64,000 nt of DNA from Prorocentrum cordatum (GCA_963575745.1 CAUYUJ010014181.1:230001-294000), one strand, 5' to 3'. Shown: positions 21,185 through 32,200, counted from the stretch's first letter. Program-made: numbers and translations. Notes: generated by a model from the letters alone, not told the origin.

Positions 21185-21915
21185 AAGTGATATGAGCATC
21201 AACTTTTGGATTGCCGTCGAATTTCTGGGATCGGCGCTGGGACCAATGAGGGGCCCGGCATAGGTCCACGATATCCACGTGGATCTCGACACGTTCGACA
21301 GCTTATGTTTATGCAGTTAGGTATTCCCCTATTCCTCCTCCCTCTCTTTGCCAGTCTTTGCCATCAGGGGAAGTGGTCCCTAGGATTTGCTGTTTCCCTC
21401 GGCCTCCCAAGGGCTCGTTAACAGCACAGAGCTCGGCATGAAAGGCCGATCGTACGGAAGAATCCACTGGGGCCAGGACCCGTTTCCCTCAGGACCCGTT
21501 GAATGGCAAATCTTTTGCATTGGAATTGTTTACACTGTCTTCGGAAGGCCTTACGGCCGGTGCCGCCGACCCTGAAGGGGGACGGCGACGACGGCGGCAG
21601 CGGCGACGACCTCGACGTTTTTGGGGTTCTTGGGTTCTCTTGGGAGCCTCTCGGGTTCTTTATTGGGAGCCTCTCGGCGACGACCTTCTTGGGGGTCTCC
21701 TGGGAGCCTCTCGGGCTCTCTGTTGGGGCCGGGGCCTGGGAACGGTCACCGCCCACCAAACCACCCCAACCCCAACCCGAAGGCCCCGATTTGCCCTCCA
21801 TTTCCAGTAGGGGGGGGGGGGCGGGTCGGGGAACATGGACAAGAAACATGTGAAGCCCGTACCCCCCCCCAGGCCCGAGATTCGGGTCTTCGGGTGGGGT
21901 CGGGCTGGTAGGATC
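21185..21915. other. Intergenic sequence with CTTGGGAGCCTCTCGG short repeats
   Basis: Positions 21620-21730 contain several imperfect copies of GGGAGCCTCTCGG. The remainder is mixed sequence with no gene I can support. Confidence 0.55.
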
Positions 21916-21919
21916 TATA

Positions 21920-22215
21920 GGTCGGCCCGCGGGGCCGAGGCCTGGGCCGGGGCCGTGGGGCGGCGCCGGGGCCGGGGCCGAGGCCAGAGGGGCCCCATGG
22001 GGCGGTGCCGGGGCCGCGGGGGCCGGTGCCGGGGCTGGCGCCGGGGCCACAGGGCCCGAGCAGGGGCCGGGGCCCCGGGCGGAGGCGCCTCGCGAGGGCG
22101 AGAGGCGCCTCGCGAGGGCGAGGGGCGCCTCGAGGGGCGAGCGGCGACCGAGGGCGAGCGGATCGAGGGCGAGAGGCCCGAGGGCTCGAGGGTCGAGGCT
22201 CTGGAGCGTCGCCGC
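21920..22215 (+). repeat. GGGGCCG minisatellite and GCGAGGGCGAG repeats
   Basis: Degenerate GGCCGGGGCCG units (21925-22080) run into GCGCCTCGCGAGGGCGAG units (22085-22190). The Pro/Arg/Gly/Ala frames on both strands come from these. Confidence 0.85.
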
Positions 22216-22289
22216 TGGGATGCCCCGGCCCTGCCGCGCTCGCTTGGATGCCGGAATCTTCCAGTCGCGGCCGGCGAGGTAGGCCGCTG

Positions 22290-22480
22290 CCGAGTTGGCT
22301 TTCCAGTTTGGGTATCGGTGGCGACCGATGTGCTTCAAGATCGGTCGCGGCCGATCGGTCGCGATTATCGGTGGCGACCGGTCGCGACCGATTCGCTATC
22401 GGTCGCAGTGCCGAGAGGTCGTTAATTACCGATTGCGACCAGAACAAATTTGTGTCCAATAATCTGGAGTGGGGTGGCTG
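22290..22480 (-). repeat. GGTCGCGACC palindrome cluster, copy 2 (reverse)
   Basis: Contains TCGGTGGCGACCG, GATCGGTCGCGGCCGATCGG and CGACCGGTCGCGACCGATTC. The edge near 22455-22480 (TTTGTGTCCAATAATCTGGA) is the reverse complement of the ATCATTGGATACC-type edge of other copies. Confidence 0.7.
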
Positions 22481-22619
22481 AAGGGGTCCAGGGGGGTGGC
22501 ACGACCCCTCGGGACCCCCCGGGGCCCCTGGACCAACCCCAGGACCCCCCCCCAGGATCTCCCCCATGGGACCTCCGCTGTGGCCATCCCCCCAGGACCC
22601 CCACGGCGTGGGGGCGATG

Positions 22620-22835
22620 TGGGTCGCAGAAGGGTTTCGGGAGGGTCGCGGGTTGGGGTCTCGGGGTGGGTCGGGGGTGGGTCGCGGGTGGGTTGCGGGA
22701 TGATCGCGGGCGGTTCGCGGGTGGGTCGTGGGTGGATCGCGGGCCGGGTCGGGAGTGGGACGACGTTAACAAACATCACCGCAACAACAATCTGCACCGC
22801 GGAACCCCATTTCAGCCACACACAAAGGGACCGTG
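22620..22835 (+). repeat. GGGTCGCGGGT minisatellite with CCGCGGAACCCC flank, copy 1
   Basis: About a dozen GTCGCGGGTGG units are followed by ACAACAATCTGCACCGCGGA and GGGACCGTGAATGACAGC. The same order (minisatellite, CAA run, ATCGCGGAATTC, GGGACAGTGAATGACCG) occurs at 41525-42175. Confidence 0.8.
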
Positions 22836-23389
22836 AATGACAGCTCGGCCACCTCACTCTGATGACGTTGCTTGGGATCCGTTTAGCTGGATCGCTTGAG
22901 GAGGAGGGCCCAGGGAACTGGAGGGAGAGGGACGACGAGGACGGCGACGACGACGACGACGATTCAAACGGAAAAGCGTCTCACATCACACGCTCAAGGG
23001 TCGGCGGATTATTCTGCTGTTGGCACCGAGGCCTTTGCAAGGCGGCGCCTGCATGGAAAAAGAGTGATGCCACGCGAGCCCATCTCTTCACCGTGGGTGG
23101 GGGCTCCAACGCATGGGTGGGGGCAGGGGGGGGTCAATACTGGCGAGTGGCATGCGCTTCCTGACGTGCTCATGTTTTCTTGGGGCTCTATCCAGGCCGA
23201 CCCTCCGCGTGTTCCTGCCTCCTTTTCACTTCTCTCCCAAGCTCCTCCTGTCTCCCGCTTGCTCTCTTGAGGCGACGTTGTGCAGTGACCGCCCTCTGAG
23301 CGACTCTGATCTGTTCTTGTGCTGCCCAGCTATTGGAAATCAAGGCGCGTATGGGACGCCTTCACGGCTAGGACCAGGGCCGTTTGCGA

Positions 23390-23600
23390 TTCGATTCGAT
23401 ACGAGTCGATGCGTTGTTTGGGATTTGGGGCCTCGAATCGATCGATTTGATCGGTGTGTTTCAGTGGCATCGGCTGGGCCCAGCCAGAGCTGGGCGCGGC
23501 TACCCGATTTCTATTCGATTCGAGGCGCTTCGTTGGCGATCCGATCCGTCTGCGATCCGGTTCCGCAATTCGATCCAGCTCTGGCCTGAGGAGTACTCGA
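23390..23600 (+). repeat. ATTCGATNCGA-rich repeat, direct copy of 27635-27855
   Basis: GTGGCATCGGCTGGGCCCAG, TGGGCGCGGC, TTGGCGATCCGATCCG, TTCCGCAATTCGATCCAGC and CTGGCCTGAGG are paralleled in order at 27635-27855 (CTGGCATCGGCCAGGGCCAG and onward). Confidence 0.75.
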
Positions 23601-23604
23601 GCGC

Positions 23605-25025
23605 TGCATGACGCCCCCGCCGCCAGGCGGCCAGCAGTACCGAGCCCTTCACCATGAACTTTCGGGAGACATGAGGCGCCTCCAGCGCCGAGCTCTGCGT
23701 CCGTGCCCCCTGGATGCCGCGGGGCTGTGAACACGATTACTGGCCTGGGAGCGCGTGCACTCGTCATGGCTATCCACCGACCTGTCTTGTCAGTTAAACG
23801 GAGTGGCCCTGTGACGCCAGCAGTGCGTGCATGCTGGCATGACCCGCACTCGTGATGCTACGGCATGGGCTCTGGGAGGCAGGCGTCTTCAACGGCATTG
23901 TCCGTACGTGACATTGCATCTGCAAGGTGGCGCTGCGTACTAGAAAGAGAGATTGTAGTACCGAGTTCATGCTAACGAATATGTGGATGTGGCAGGGCGC
24001 AGGGAGTCGCCGGTGTGGGACAGAGAGGATCTAGCGAGGACATGTGCGCGGGCAGCCGTGAAAAAGGAGTTGCGGGCGCCAGGCTGGGAGATTGAGTTGT
24101 CGGCGTGGAGTAGAGGGAGAGGTCTGGAGTCTGGAATTTGTGGTCCAGGTCGCGGCGAGCGAAGGCGGGGGACACGCACCCAATGAATTAATTCCGCGGG
24201 CGATGTCGATCCTAGGCACAGCAGGGCCAACACACACTATGTACCTTTCCGCCTTTGAGCGGCTCCTGAAGGTAGTCCAGGCACGATACGATGCTTGAGG
24301 GCCGTTCTCGAACAGATGAAGCGCGTGTGTTGGGTAGGGGATGGGGCTGCGCTAATGAGGGGGGAATTCAGATACGGGGTGTGGCGACTTGGTTGGATAG
24401 CCGCGCACGCACGCAGTTGGGTTGTAGTGGGCTGGGGGCATTGAGCAAAGGGGCGTCATTCTGCATAGGGATCAGGGGTCAGTGTGGGCAGGCCATGTGG
24501 AGATGTCAGCGGGCAGAGAACTGCAATGTTTGGAGTGTGAGAGCAGGGCGAGGTGAGTCCTCAGCAGTGGGCACCGCGCCGCTTACGTGCTGCTGGCCCA
24601 TCTCCCCCCCTTGCCGCTGGACGGTCCATCGCTGCGGCAGCAGCCTGCTCGGCTGGCCGACGTGTGTTGACTGTTTTTCTGGCTGCTGGCATTCTGTGCA
24701 GCACGGGTAGGGTGTTTGGGTGGCGAGGATGGAGCGGAGGAGTGGCGGAGACGATGGCGAGGAGGACGTGTTTGCATGTGGGGCAAGAGGAGCGCGTCGC
24801 ATGCGGGGTTGGGAGGAAAGGGGAGATAAGTGGAGGACACGCAGGGACACTATGGCACGGATTATGGGTAGGATGTTGGAGATGAAGAGGCGGTGGATTA
24901 CGATACCGAGGCCGAGAAGACGAGGCGGGCGGATATGCAGGAGTGATAAGGAACATATTGCTTATGCTGTTATGCTAACTGGTAATCCGGGCGGTTGTCA
25001 TGATGCCAGTGAAAAGCGGTCGGTT
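23605..25025. other. Unassigned sequence, low repeat content
   Basis: This is among the least repetitive parts of the window. Short frames are open on both strands around 24290-24885. None has a motif or splice structure I can defend. I cannot exclude small exons here. Confidence 0.4.
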
Positions 25026-25029
25026 GACG

Positions 25030-25545
25030 ATGGCGGTAACAGTACTGATGGGGATCATGAGATTCATGATGTTGACGATGATGTTGCTGATGACGATGAT
25101 GCTGGTGTCGCTGCTGCTGATGATGATAATGATACTGTCGTTGATGATGGTGATGATACTGACGATGATGATGCTGATGATGATGCTGATGAGGATGATG
25201 ATGATTATGATGATGATGTAGATGATGTAGATGATGTAGATGATGTAGATGCTGTAGATGATGACGCTGCTGCTGATGATGGTTATGGTGCTGAAGATGC
25301 TGATGGTGATGCTGATGATGCTGCTGATGAGGATGATGAGGATGATGCTGATGAAGAAGGTTGGAATGTGGAGGGTGATGCTGAGAAGGGTGTGGCGGTG
25401 GTGGTGACGCTGCTGCTGATGATGATGCTGTTCATGTTGATGTTGATGCTGGTGATGAGGATGATGCTGATGCTGATTCTCCTGCTGATGGTGATGGTGG
25501 TGATGATGATGATGGTGATGATGATGCCATAGAGGATGTCTGCGA
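25030..25545. repeat. GATGATGCT/GATGTAGAT trinucleotide-type microsatellite
   Basis: Imperfect GAT-based repeat of about 500 bases, with local GATGTAGAT and GATGCTGAT units. Asp-, Met- and Ser-rich frames here are artefacts. Confidence 0.95.
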
Positions 25546-25879
25546 GGACATGGCTGAACGACGAGGAGGCATCTGGATGGCGATAATGCGGTGGAGGAAT
25601 TAGGAGCATAAGTCTGGTGAGACTGGACATGAGCTGGACGATTGTGAGGAGTAGCAGGAGAAACCTAAACACCATATTGGAAATGTGGATGATGACAAGG
25701 ATACTAGTTCTCGTAGACGGTTTTCTCTGTGGGATCGCACAATGATTGACACGTTGGCGCAGCGTGCACCGGAGGTGTCCCGTTAGGCGTGCGGAGTTTG
25801 GTTCAAAGTGACCGGAGCGGAGCTGTGCCAGCAGGGAGCCGGCAACCTTGGTTTTGTACCCCCACCTAAATTTGTATAA

Positions 25880-26680
25880 GACTGAACGGGGTGGGGTTCG
25901 AAAACGGCGAACCGCGTTGAGGTTTCCTCCCGAAACAGGTTCGAACCAGGTTCGACAGTCGGTTCAATACAACATAGAAGTCGGTTCGAAACAATAGAGC
26001 AGACACCGTTTCGTGCGGGATATCTTCGGAAAGCAGGTTCGAACCAGGTTCGAGCTCGGTTCGAAACAATCTACAAACTTAGCGTTTCGTGCGGGGGGTC
26101 CTCGAAAAGCATGTTCGAACCAGGCTCGAACTCGGTTCGAAACAATAGAGAGTATATAAGCGTTTCGTGCGGAGTTTCCTCGAAAAGCACGTTCAAACCA
26201 GGTCCTGACTCGGTTCGACCCAATAGAAAGTGAGCGTTCTGTGTGGAACGTCTTTGAAACTAATGTCGGACCAGCATGGGCAAGTGATAGTTTCGCACGG
26301 GACATCTTCGAAAAGTAGGGTCGAAGCAGATTCGAATTTGGTTCGAAGTCGAATTTCAGGACGATTTTTCGTTCGTGTGCATCGTGGGGCATTCCATTGT
26401 ATCGTGGCCAAGAGCGCGCGCAGTGGTACAGCTTGGCCAAACTTTCTAAGGCTCCAAAAGTGAGCGTTCCGTGCGGGACTTCCTCGAACATCACGTTCGA
26501 ACCAGGTCAGAACTCGGTTCGAGCCGATGGAACACTGAGCGTTTCGCCCGGGACGTCCTCGAAAAGCATGTTCGAACCAGGTTCGAATCTGGTTGGAAAC
26601 ATTAGAAATGCATTTTGCGGCATTCCATTGGGTCGTGGCCAAGAGCCCCGCAGTGGCAAACTTGGGCCAAACATGAATCG
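25880..26680 (-). repeat. 76-bp tandem repeat (GCGTTTCGTGCGG...GGTTCGAAAC)
   Basis: The landmark CGTTTCGTGCGG or a close variant starts at 26007, 26083, 26161, 26234, 26464 and 26540, with periods of 73-78 bases. Each unit has TCGAAAAGCA, GTTCGAACCAGGTTCGAA and ACTCGGTTCGAAACAATAGA. Two copies of another segment, GCATTCCATT(G)...CGTGGCCAAGAGC, lie at about 26388 and 26620. A minus-strand frame stays open across several units, but its length follows the repeat and I do not call it a gene. Confidence 0.9.
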
Positions 26681-26949
26681 CGCCCATGTATGATGAGAAG
26701 GGGGAAGACGGGGACGATGAGGACAACGAGGTTGGTTGTAAGTAAGAGGAGGGATGTCATGGACGCCCGTGACGAGGTGTCAGACGATGGAGAGGATGAG
26801 AAGGAGGAGCGACGGGACGAAAGGCTGAGGGGAACCTTGGCAGAGCGGGAGGACATGTAGCAGGGGGTGGAAGAGAGAAGGGGGGGAGGGACAAGGCGTA
26901 TGGACAAGGGGGATATACGACGGTTGCGATGATAAGGGGGAGGAGGGGA

Positions 26950-27203
26950 TAAGCAGGAGTAGGGGAAGAAGGATGGAGAGGAGGAGGAGGAGGACCAGGA
27001 GGAGGAGGAGGAGCAGAGGAGGAGGAGGAGGAGGAGGAAGAGGAGGAGGAGAGGAGGAGGAGGAGGAGGGAGGAGGAAGGGCGAAGGAAGTATGGAAAGT
27101 TCGAGCGTGCAGGAAAGGGGGAAGGGGGACACAGGAGGGGGAAGGGGGACACAGGAGGGGGGAGGAGCTGCAGGAGGAGGAGGAGGAGGAGGACCAGGAG
27201 GAG

Positions 27204-27238
<35 letters not shown>

Positions 27239-27292
27239 GGAGGAGGAGGAGGAGGAGGAGGAGGCGGCGGGGGAGGAGGGGGAGGGGGATGC
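26950..27292. repeat. GGA/GAG microsatellite with GGGGGACACAGGAGGG repeats
   Basis: AGG repeats at 26970-27075 and 27170-27270 are separated by a short GGGGGAAGGGGGACACAGGA duplication at 27115-27160. Confidence 0.95.
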
Positions 27293-27634
27293 CAAGGGAG
27301 GAGGGCTGGGGCGAAAAGGGCCCTGGCGGAGGAAGCGGAAGAGCGAGGAGGGGCCCCCGCATCCCCGCAAGAGGCCGACGACCGCCGGCAAGGAGCCGCC
27401 CTGGGGCGCGCGCCTCCGCGCGGAGATGGCTCGCGCGCGGCGCGCGCGGGGAGCCCGCGCGGACGCGCGTGCAGCCCGCTTTGGGGCGCGCCCGACCCCA
27501 GCGGGCACCCCAACGCGCGGCCAAAACGAGCGGCCAAAACGAGCGGCCTCCGGCAGCCACCACCCAGCGGCCTCGGCGGCTCTCGGCGGCCCTCGAGGGC
27601 CCTCGGCGGCCGTCGCCAAGCAGGGCCGCCTGCG

Positions 27635-27855
27635 ACCCGATTCGATCCGATGCGACTCGCCGTCTGGGGCCGCGATTCCAGTCCGATGCGCTCCGGGTTA
27701 GTCACTGGCATCGGCCAGGGCCAGCCAGCAGCGGGGCGCGGCGATTCGATACCGATCCGATCCGGGACGCCTCGCTGGCGATTCGCTCCGCTTTCGAGAG
27801 CCTCTCCGATTTCGCAATCCGCTCCAGCACAGACCTGCTAAGCCTGGGCATCGCT
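27635..27855 (+). repeat. ATTCGATNCGA-rich repeat, direct copy of 23390-23600
   Basis: Order and spacing of CTGGCATCGGCCAGGGCCAG, GGGGCGCGGC, CTGGCGATTCGCTCCG and TTTCGCAATCCGCTCCAGC follow the copy at 23390-23600. Confidence 0.75.
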
Positions 27856-27904
27856 CTGACTTGTCGTGCCGTCTGGCCGTGGCCAGCCAGACGCCGCTCG
27901 AGAT

Positions 27905-27990
27905 CAGCCAGGAGACTTCCCGCGCGGAGTTCTTGGACCAGCGCCGGGCCAGCGCCGATCCACGAAATCTGCGCGGACCTCCGAAAGATG
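27905..27990. mobile_element. Short GCGCTGG TIR element fragment
   Basis: CGCGCGGAGTTCTTGGACCA, GCGCCGGGCCAGCGCCGATC and CACGAAATCTGCGCGGACC form facing ends of the element seen complete at 12569-12721, with almost no interior left. Confidence 0.55.
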
Positions 27991-28049
27991 CCGTTCCTTG
28001 CTGCTTCTGTATCCCCCCCCTGACGATTCGTCGAGCTGATTGTGCTAGG

Positions 28050-28255
28050 TCGATGAACCCAAGATCATTCGATGCCCGTTTTTTCCCTGTCGTGATCGGC
28101 AGCAATCGATCGGCGTTCAAAATGGTCGCGACCGATCTTGGCTAATTCGCAAGTCCGTCGCGACTGATACAGGAACGGCAGGCAAAACCGCCAGCGACCG
28201 ATCTCGCGGATCGTGACCATACCATTCCAGTATCGATTGATCAGGGTACATCGGT
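28050..28255 (+). repeat. GGTCGCGACC palindrome cluster, copy 3 (diverged)
   Basis: Starts AGATCATTCGATGCCC and contains GTCGTGATCGGCAGC, AATGGTCGCGACCGATC, GTCCGTCGCGACTG and GCCAGCGACCGATCTCGCGG, ending near GATTGATCAGGG. It shares both edges with copy 1. Confidence 0.65.
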
Positions 28256-28795
28256 TCGGCAGCAAGTCGTGAGAGCCTGGTGTACCCCCGTGGCTACGTC
28301 TCCAGGGTTCGCTCGCGTCTGGCAGTCGGCGACCTGGCGCCGCTCTGGCGGCGATGCGCGCCGATCCGGCGTCGATGATCGTCGCATGGCGTCGATTCTC
28401 AGAGCGTGAATTACCTACCCCGCTTTCGCTTCCAGGCAAAACCAAGTCATACCACGAGCCTCCTCGTCAAGCGGCCTGACCAGTACAGGCCGTAATTTGG
28501 CATCGCTCGGTACCTCTTGGAAGCGAGGGTGGTCAAAAGCGAGGTAGGTTTGTTTGCACCCTAGATTCGCAGGAGCCGGCAAGGGTGGCAGGGCAGGCTG
28601 CCACGAGTTGCCGCAGAGGGCTGGGCCGCCCCGTCGGCGCGCTTTTCACGCCCCCGCCCGGGCGCTCCGCCCCCTCTCCCGGTGGCGCCCCCTCGCGGCG
28701 CACCCCCTCGCGGCGGCCGCGGGTGAGGCAGCTCGCCGCGCTTGTCTCCCCCCCCTCGGGGAGCGCCAGCCTCGCGTCGGGCAAGTCCCTCTGCA
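28255..28795. other. GC-rich intergenic sequence, nothing recognised
   Basis: CGGCGCTCTGGCGGCG-type sequence and a GCGCCCCCTCGCGGC repeat pair near 28685-28715. No gene found. Confidence 0.5.
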
Positions 28796-28799
28796 GGAA

Positions 28800-28935
28800 G
28801 CCTATAGTCGGAAATAGTCAAACAATTGGCTGGGGACGGTGTGACTTGTGTTTGGTTGACTATTTTTGAGCACTGTTGTTTTTTGTTGCTTTATTCTTCC
28901 AGCATCCGCTTTTAGGAGGACATGCCCGACCTGAC
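28800..28935 (+). repeat. Dispersed element ending in GGACATGCCC, copy 2
   Basis: GAAATAGTCAAACAATTGGC, TGGGGACGG, a TTGTTTTTTGTTGC stretch and GGAGGACATGCCCGACCTGA match the copies at 19855-20005 and 39195-39505 in layout. Confidence 0.6.
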
Positions 28936-29004
28936 GCCAGCCCGCATACCTGCATGGCACCGAGCCCGGCCAGGCCGGTCCCTCTGAGCCACGGTTGCGG
29001 CGTG

Positions 29005-29132
29005 GCTTGGCATCCCTCGGACGTGTGCATTTCTTCTCGGCGAGGACCCTCGAGAAGCGTCCTGCATCATCGTGCGACAAATGCACGCGCGACACCGAAC
29101 ACTGCACGGGGAGTGGACGTCCGAGCGATGGC
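29005..29132. mobile_element. Element with CATCGCTCGGAC terminal inverted repeats, copy 2
   Basis: TTGGCATCCCTCGGACGTG at the left and GTGGACGTCCGAGCGATGGC at the right are facing inverted repeats. The interior TCTCGGCGAGGACCCTCGAG matches the copy at 34395-34510. Confidence 0.7.
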
Positions 29133-29384
29133 GAGGGGAGGGACCCTGCCTGCGCTTTCGTCGTGCGGTCGGCGGGCCTGCACGAGTGCAGACTTTGCGC
29201 TGGTGTCGTCACGACACGGGCCTGCGGTAGATCGTTCCAGAGCGTCTTGGAAGGCTCTCGGAGCGATCCAGAACGTTCTGCGAAGGCCGCGGCGCCCGAT
29301 GCATCCTCCGGAACCGCCGGATCTCAGGGATCCCCGATTCATCCCTGTCCGATCATGTTTCTGCCTTGCCTCCTTCAGGAGGGG

Positions 29385-29500
29385 AAGACACACAGACACA
29401 ATCAATCGTCGCTTCCCAGGAAGATCTGGGAAACTATTGGAAGTGGGGGGGAAGACGAGCACCCAGAAGCTATGGGAGAAAATGGGGAAGCCTGAGATGT
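29385..29500 (+). repeat. Dispersed repeat with ATCGTCG(A/C)TTCCC core, copy 2
   Basis: ACACACAGACACAATCAATC, GTCGCTTCCCAGGAAG and GGGAAACTATTGGAAGTGGG match 5805-5960 and 40005-40175. Confidence 0.6.
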
Positions 29501-29749
29501 TCGTTTGTATTCTCGTTTTTGTGTCCATGGGCCGCTTGAATCAACCCTGCCTGATTCTGTCTCTGTCTTGCCTCGTCTTCTCCCGAAGCCGCCCGCGCCC
29601 GCACAGCGGAGCCTCGCGCGCGAGGTGCCCGTGGCGGCCTGCCACAGCGCGGCGGCGCCCCCGGCGCGCGGCGTGGTGCAGGCTGGCGCGCGCGCGCGCG
29701 CCGCCCGCCTGTGGTTAAGTCGGGCGCGTCTCTCGCCAGGGGGGAGATT

Positions 29750-29825
29750 CCAAAATAGTCAGAAAAGACTCGGGGGACGATTTTGGGAGCATTTTTGGAC
29801 TGCGGGGGGACATGCCCGAGCTATG
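29750..29825 (+). repeat. Short GGGGGACATGCCC element, copy 3
   Basis: AAAATAGTCAGAAAAGACTC, GGGGGACGATTTTGGGAG and CGGGGGGACATGCCCGAGC form a compact version of the elements at 19855 and 28800. Confidence 0.55.
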
Positions 29826-29964
29826 CCTGCGGCGGCGTGCGCGGGGAGGGCGGGCTTCCCGAGAGGCGGCTGGCGCGGTGGTGCTGGAGCCAGTGTGCAA
29901 AGATAGGTTGAGGTTCAGGGGGGGAAAGGTATCCAACAATAGGTGACGGGACTGCGCAACAATC

Positions 29965-30471
29965 TCCTCCTGCCCCTCCTGACCTCCTCCTCCTCCTCCT
30001 CCTCCTCCTCCTCCTCCTGCTGCTCCTCCTGCTGCTGCTCATCGTCCTCGTCGTTCTCGTCGTCGTCGCCGTCCTCCTCCTCCTCCTCCTCCTCCTCCTC
30101 CTCCTCCTCCTCCTCCTCCTCATACCTCTACCACTCCCTGGTTTTTTTCCTTTTTTGGGGGCCTCCCGGGCGGCCCTCGTCTCGCCACCACCGCTGGGTC
30201 CGCCTCGAATAAGTCCTGGTCGGAACGCGCCCCTGGAGAGGTGGTCCGGGGAGTGGCGGTACCGGTACCGCTTGGTGTCCCCAAGACAGGTATCATATCA
30301 TCCCAGCTTCACTGCCCATCTTCTACTCCCCCAGCTCTTCCTCCCCCCCCCCTCGGCCCTGCACGCCCCCCCCCCCCCGTCATTCCCCCCCCCATCCTCC
30401 TCCGCGTCCTCCTCCTCCTCCTCCCCCACGCTCCCCTCCTCTTACCGCTCTCACTCGCCCTCCCCCCACGC

Positions 30472-30506
<35 letters not shown>

Positions 30507-30540
30507 ATCGTCGTCGCCCCCTTTCAGCGTCGGCGCCACC
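29965..30540. repeat. CCT and CGT microsatellites and C-rich tracts
   Basis: CTCCTC repeats at 29975-30122, CCCCCC-rich and CTCCTCC stretches at 30330-30450, and CGTCGT repeats at 30472-30515. Ser-, Pro- and Asp-rich frames here are artefacts. Confidence 0.92.
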
Positions 30541-30649
30541 GGCCGTAAGGCCTTCTCAACAGTTTGAGATACCATATTACCCTGGCAGAACCTGATGGCA
30601 ACAAAGATGAAGAGGTGGCTCTAGTAGTATGAGGTCGGTTGGTGACAGC

Positions 30650-30920
30650 GTGCCAGGACGGGAGACAGCACGGCCACGTGTGCACCTCATTGTTTTGTCA
30701 CCGGACATCGTGGCCGGCCTGCACGGCCCTCTGTACCTACGGTCGGACCGAGGTATGAGATCAAGGTCGGTTCGTGGAGGGTACACTCATATGTTCTTCG
30801 AGTTGGTTGGATGTTCGTGTGCCTCCTGGGGAGGGTACCCTTGGAAGTGCTGTGTGTTTTGGCTGGCGGAGGGCCTCATGTTCTTGAAGGATGTTCTTCT
30901 GTCCCAGGCACGAATGTAGT
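30650..30920 (+). repeat. Dispersed repeat, direct copy of 17640-17890
   Basis: TACGGTCGGACCGAGGTATG, GGTCGGTTCGTGGAGGGTAC, ATGTTCTTCGAGTTGGTTGG, CTCCTGGGGAGGGTACCCTT and GAAGGATGTTCTTCTG parallel 17640-17890. On the minus strand the interval 30787-31053 also has a protein-like frame (HYGAHKAVLNGHVLFKNSYY, then IRAWDRRTSF). The repeat may therefore derive from coding sequence. Confidence 0.78.
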
Positions 30921-31074
30921 AGGAGTTTTTGAAGAGAACGTGGCCGTTGAGCACGGCCTTGTGTGCGCCGTAGTGTTTCTTTGCAAGGGTCTGGGTCGCG
31001 GCCGTCTGGCATGGCAAGTGTAGCCGGGCATCCAGGCGAAAGCACGACCCCACAATCAGCTGTGAGGATTATGT

Positions 31075-31245
31075 TGTCCCCATCGTACTTGCGGTCCACA
31101 TCCCAGAAACAGTTTCGAGCGCCCAGAGAAGTATCGAAACCATGTCGAACGAGTATCGCCTCCTAGGGCCCGTCACGTGAAAAAAACCCAGTTTCGGTAC
31201 TTTCCTGGTGCTCGAAAGTCTTTCTGGTGATCAAGGCTGGAGTAG
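31075..31245 (-). repeat. Dispersed repeat with WDxxxKYDG peptide, copy 2 (reverse)
   Basis: In reverse complement it reads GATCACCAGAAAGACTTTCG, AGCACCAGGAAAGTACC, GACGGGCCCTAGGAGGCG, ATACTCGTTCGACATGG and GATGTGGACCGCAAGTACGA. It is collinear with 10190-10385 and 59495-59645. The frame WDVDRKYDGDNIILTADCG continues beyond the other two copies. The coding-like minus-strand sequence at 30787-31053 lies further downstream in another frame. Confidence 0.8.
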
Positions 31246-31249
31246 GGTG

Positions 31250-31650
31250 GAACCACATAATGCGATCGTTTTCTAGTCAGTGTTTTGCCGATAAGCGCGG
31301 GCCCTCGCCCCCCCCCCCATGGAGCGGATCTTGGCTACTTCTTGGCGCCTGTTTCGAGCGGGTGGAGTCCCATAATGGACGCCCTTTTGCAAACAGTCGC
31401 ATTAAGCAGAGGTCCAGAGGCAGACCCCCCCCCCTTCCGCCCAATGTCGAAACACCGCGTAAAAAACGCTCACAAGGCCAGAGCAGGTTGGAACATCATA
31501 ACGTGAGGGAGTCTCGGGCGCAACGTCTGTCGGACCACCTCTGGAGTCTGGGCGGTCCCGGGCTCCCCGCCCCCCCTGTGGGAGTCTTTTGCGGTCCTCG
31601 TTCCGCAGTCAGAACCCTTTGGCAAAGCCGTATACTGGTTCCCTCCCTCA
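31250..31650. other. Intergenic sequence, nothing recognised
   Basis: Mixed sequence with C-runs at 31308 and 31427. No gene found. Confidence 0.5.
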
Positions 31651-31654
31651 AACT

Positions 31655-31840
31655 ATCCAAGTATTCGGCAGCGAGCGAGGGGGGGATCGGAGAAGCGGAG
31701 GCCCTCCTCAGAAGGCGGCGGGGCTTCTCAGAAGCCCTCCGGCCTTCTGAGAGGTGTTCTGTGTCTTCGGGGAAGGCGTACAACTTCCCAGAAGGTCGGG
31801 GGACTTCCGAGGCTTCTGAGAAGGCCCGCCCCTTCTCACT
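31655..31840. repeat. CTTCTNAGAAG palindrome cluster, copy 2
   Basis: Contains GGGCTTCTCAGAAGCCC, GGCCTTCTGAGAGG and GACTTCCGAGGCTTCTGAGA. Layout resembles 55620-55790, including the preceding CGAGCGAGGGGGG. Confidence 0.65.
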
Positions 31841-31984
31841 TCCCTCCCTGGCTCGCCGCCGAAGTACGAGGCCAGAAGTTCACAGCCACTCCTCCGCAAT
31901 CCCGGATGGCGGTTCGCGGGGCGGGGGTCTTCCGTGGACCGTCTGCAGGACCAGCCGGCCGCCCCGTCGACTACGAAACGGGGG

Positions 31985-32200
31985 TGAGGCATGCTGGGGC
32001 AGCTCGTAGCTGCACACCAGGGGTGCCCGCCTGGGTTTCCTGAGTTTCGATGGTTTTGCTGTGGAGGGCGTGACGTTCCCACGCCGAAATTCGGTGGGCG
32101 TCCTGGCGTCTCGGGGTTGGGTTTCTCGTGGAAGGCTTCTTGTGGACGGGCCTCCTTTGCAGACGACGTTTGGGCGATCTCGCGGGCCGCCCTCGTCTCG
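31985..32200 (+). repeat. Dispersed repeat with TGGGTTTC...TCGATGG core, copy 2
   Basis: CAGGGGTGCCCGCCTGGGTT, TTCGATGGTTTTGCTGTGGA, GCGTGACGTTCCCAC, GGCGTCCTGGCGTCTC and GGGTTTCTCGTGGAAGGCTT match 12330-12500 in order and strand. Confidence 0.8.

Noticed and set aside
24720-25532. An acidic Asp-rich protein frame
   Set aside because: From 25030 on it is GATGAT microsatellite. The first 300 bases have no start or splice context that supports a gene.
26000-26600. tRNA genes or pol III B boxes suggested by GGTTCGAA words
   Set aside because: The words belong to a 76-bp tandem repeat. No cloverleaf with acceptor, D and anticodon arms can be drawn around them.
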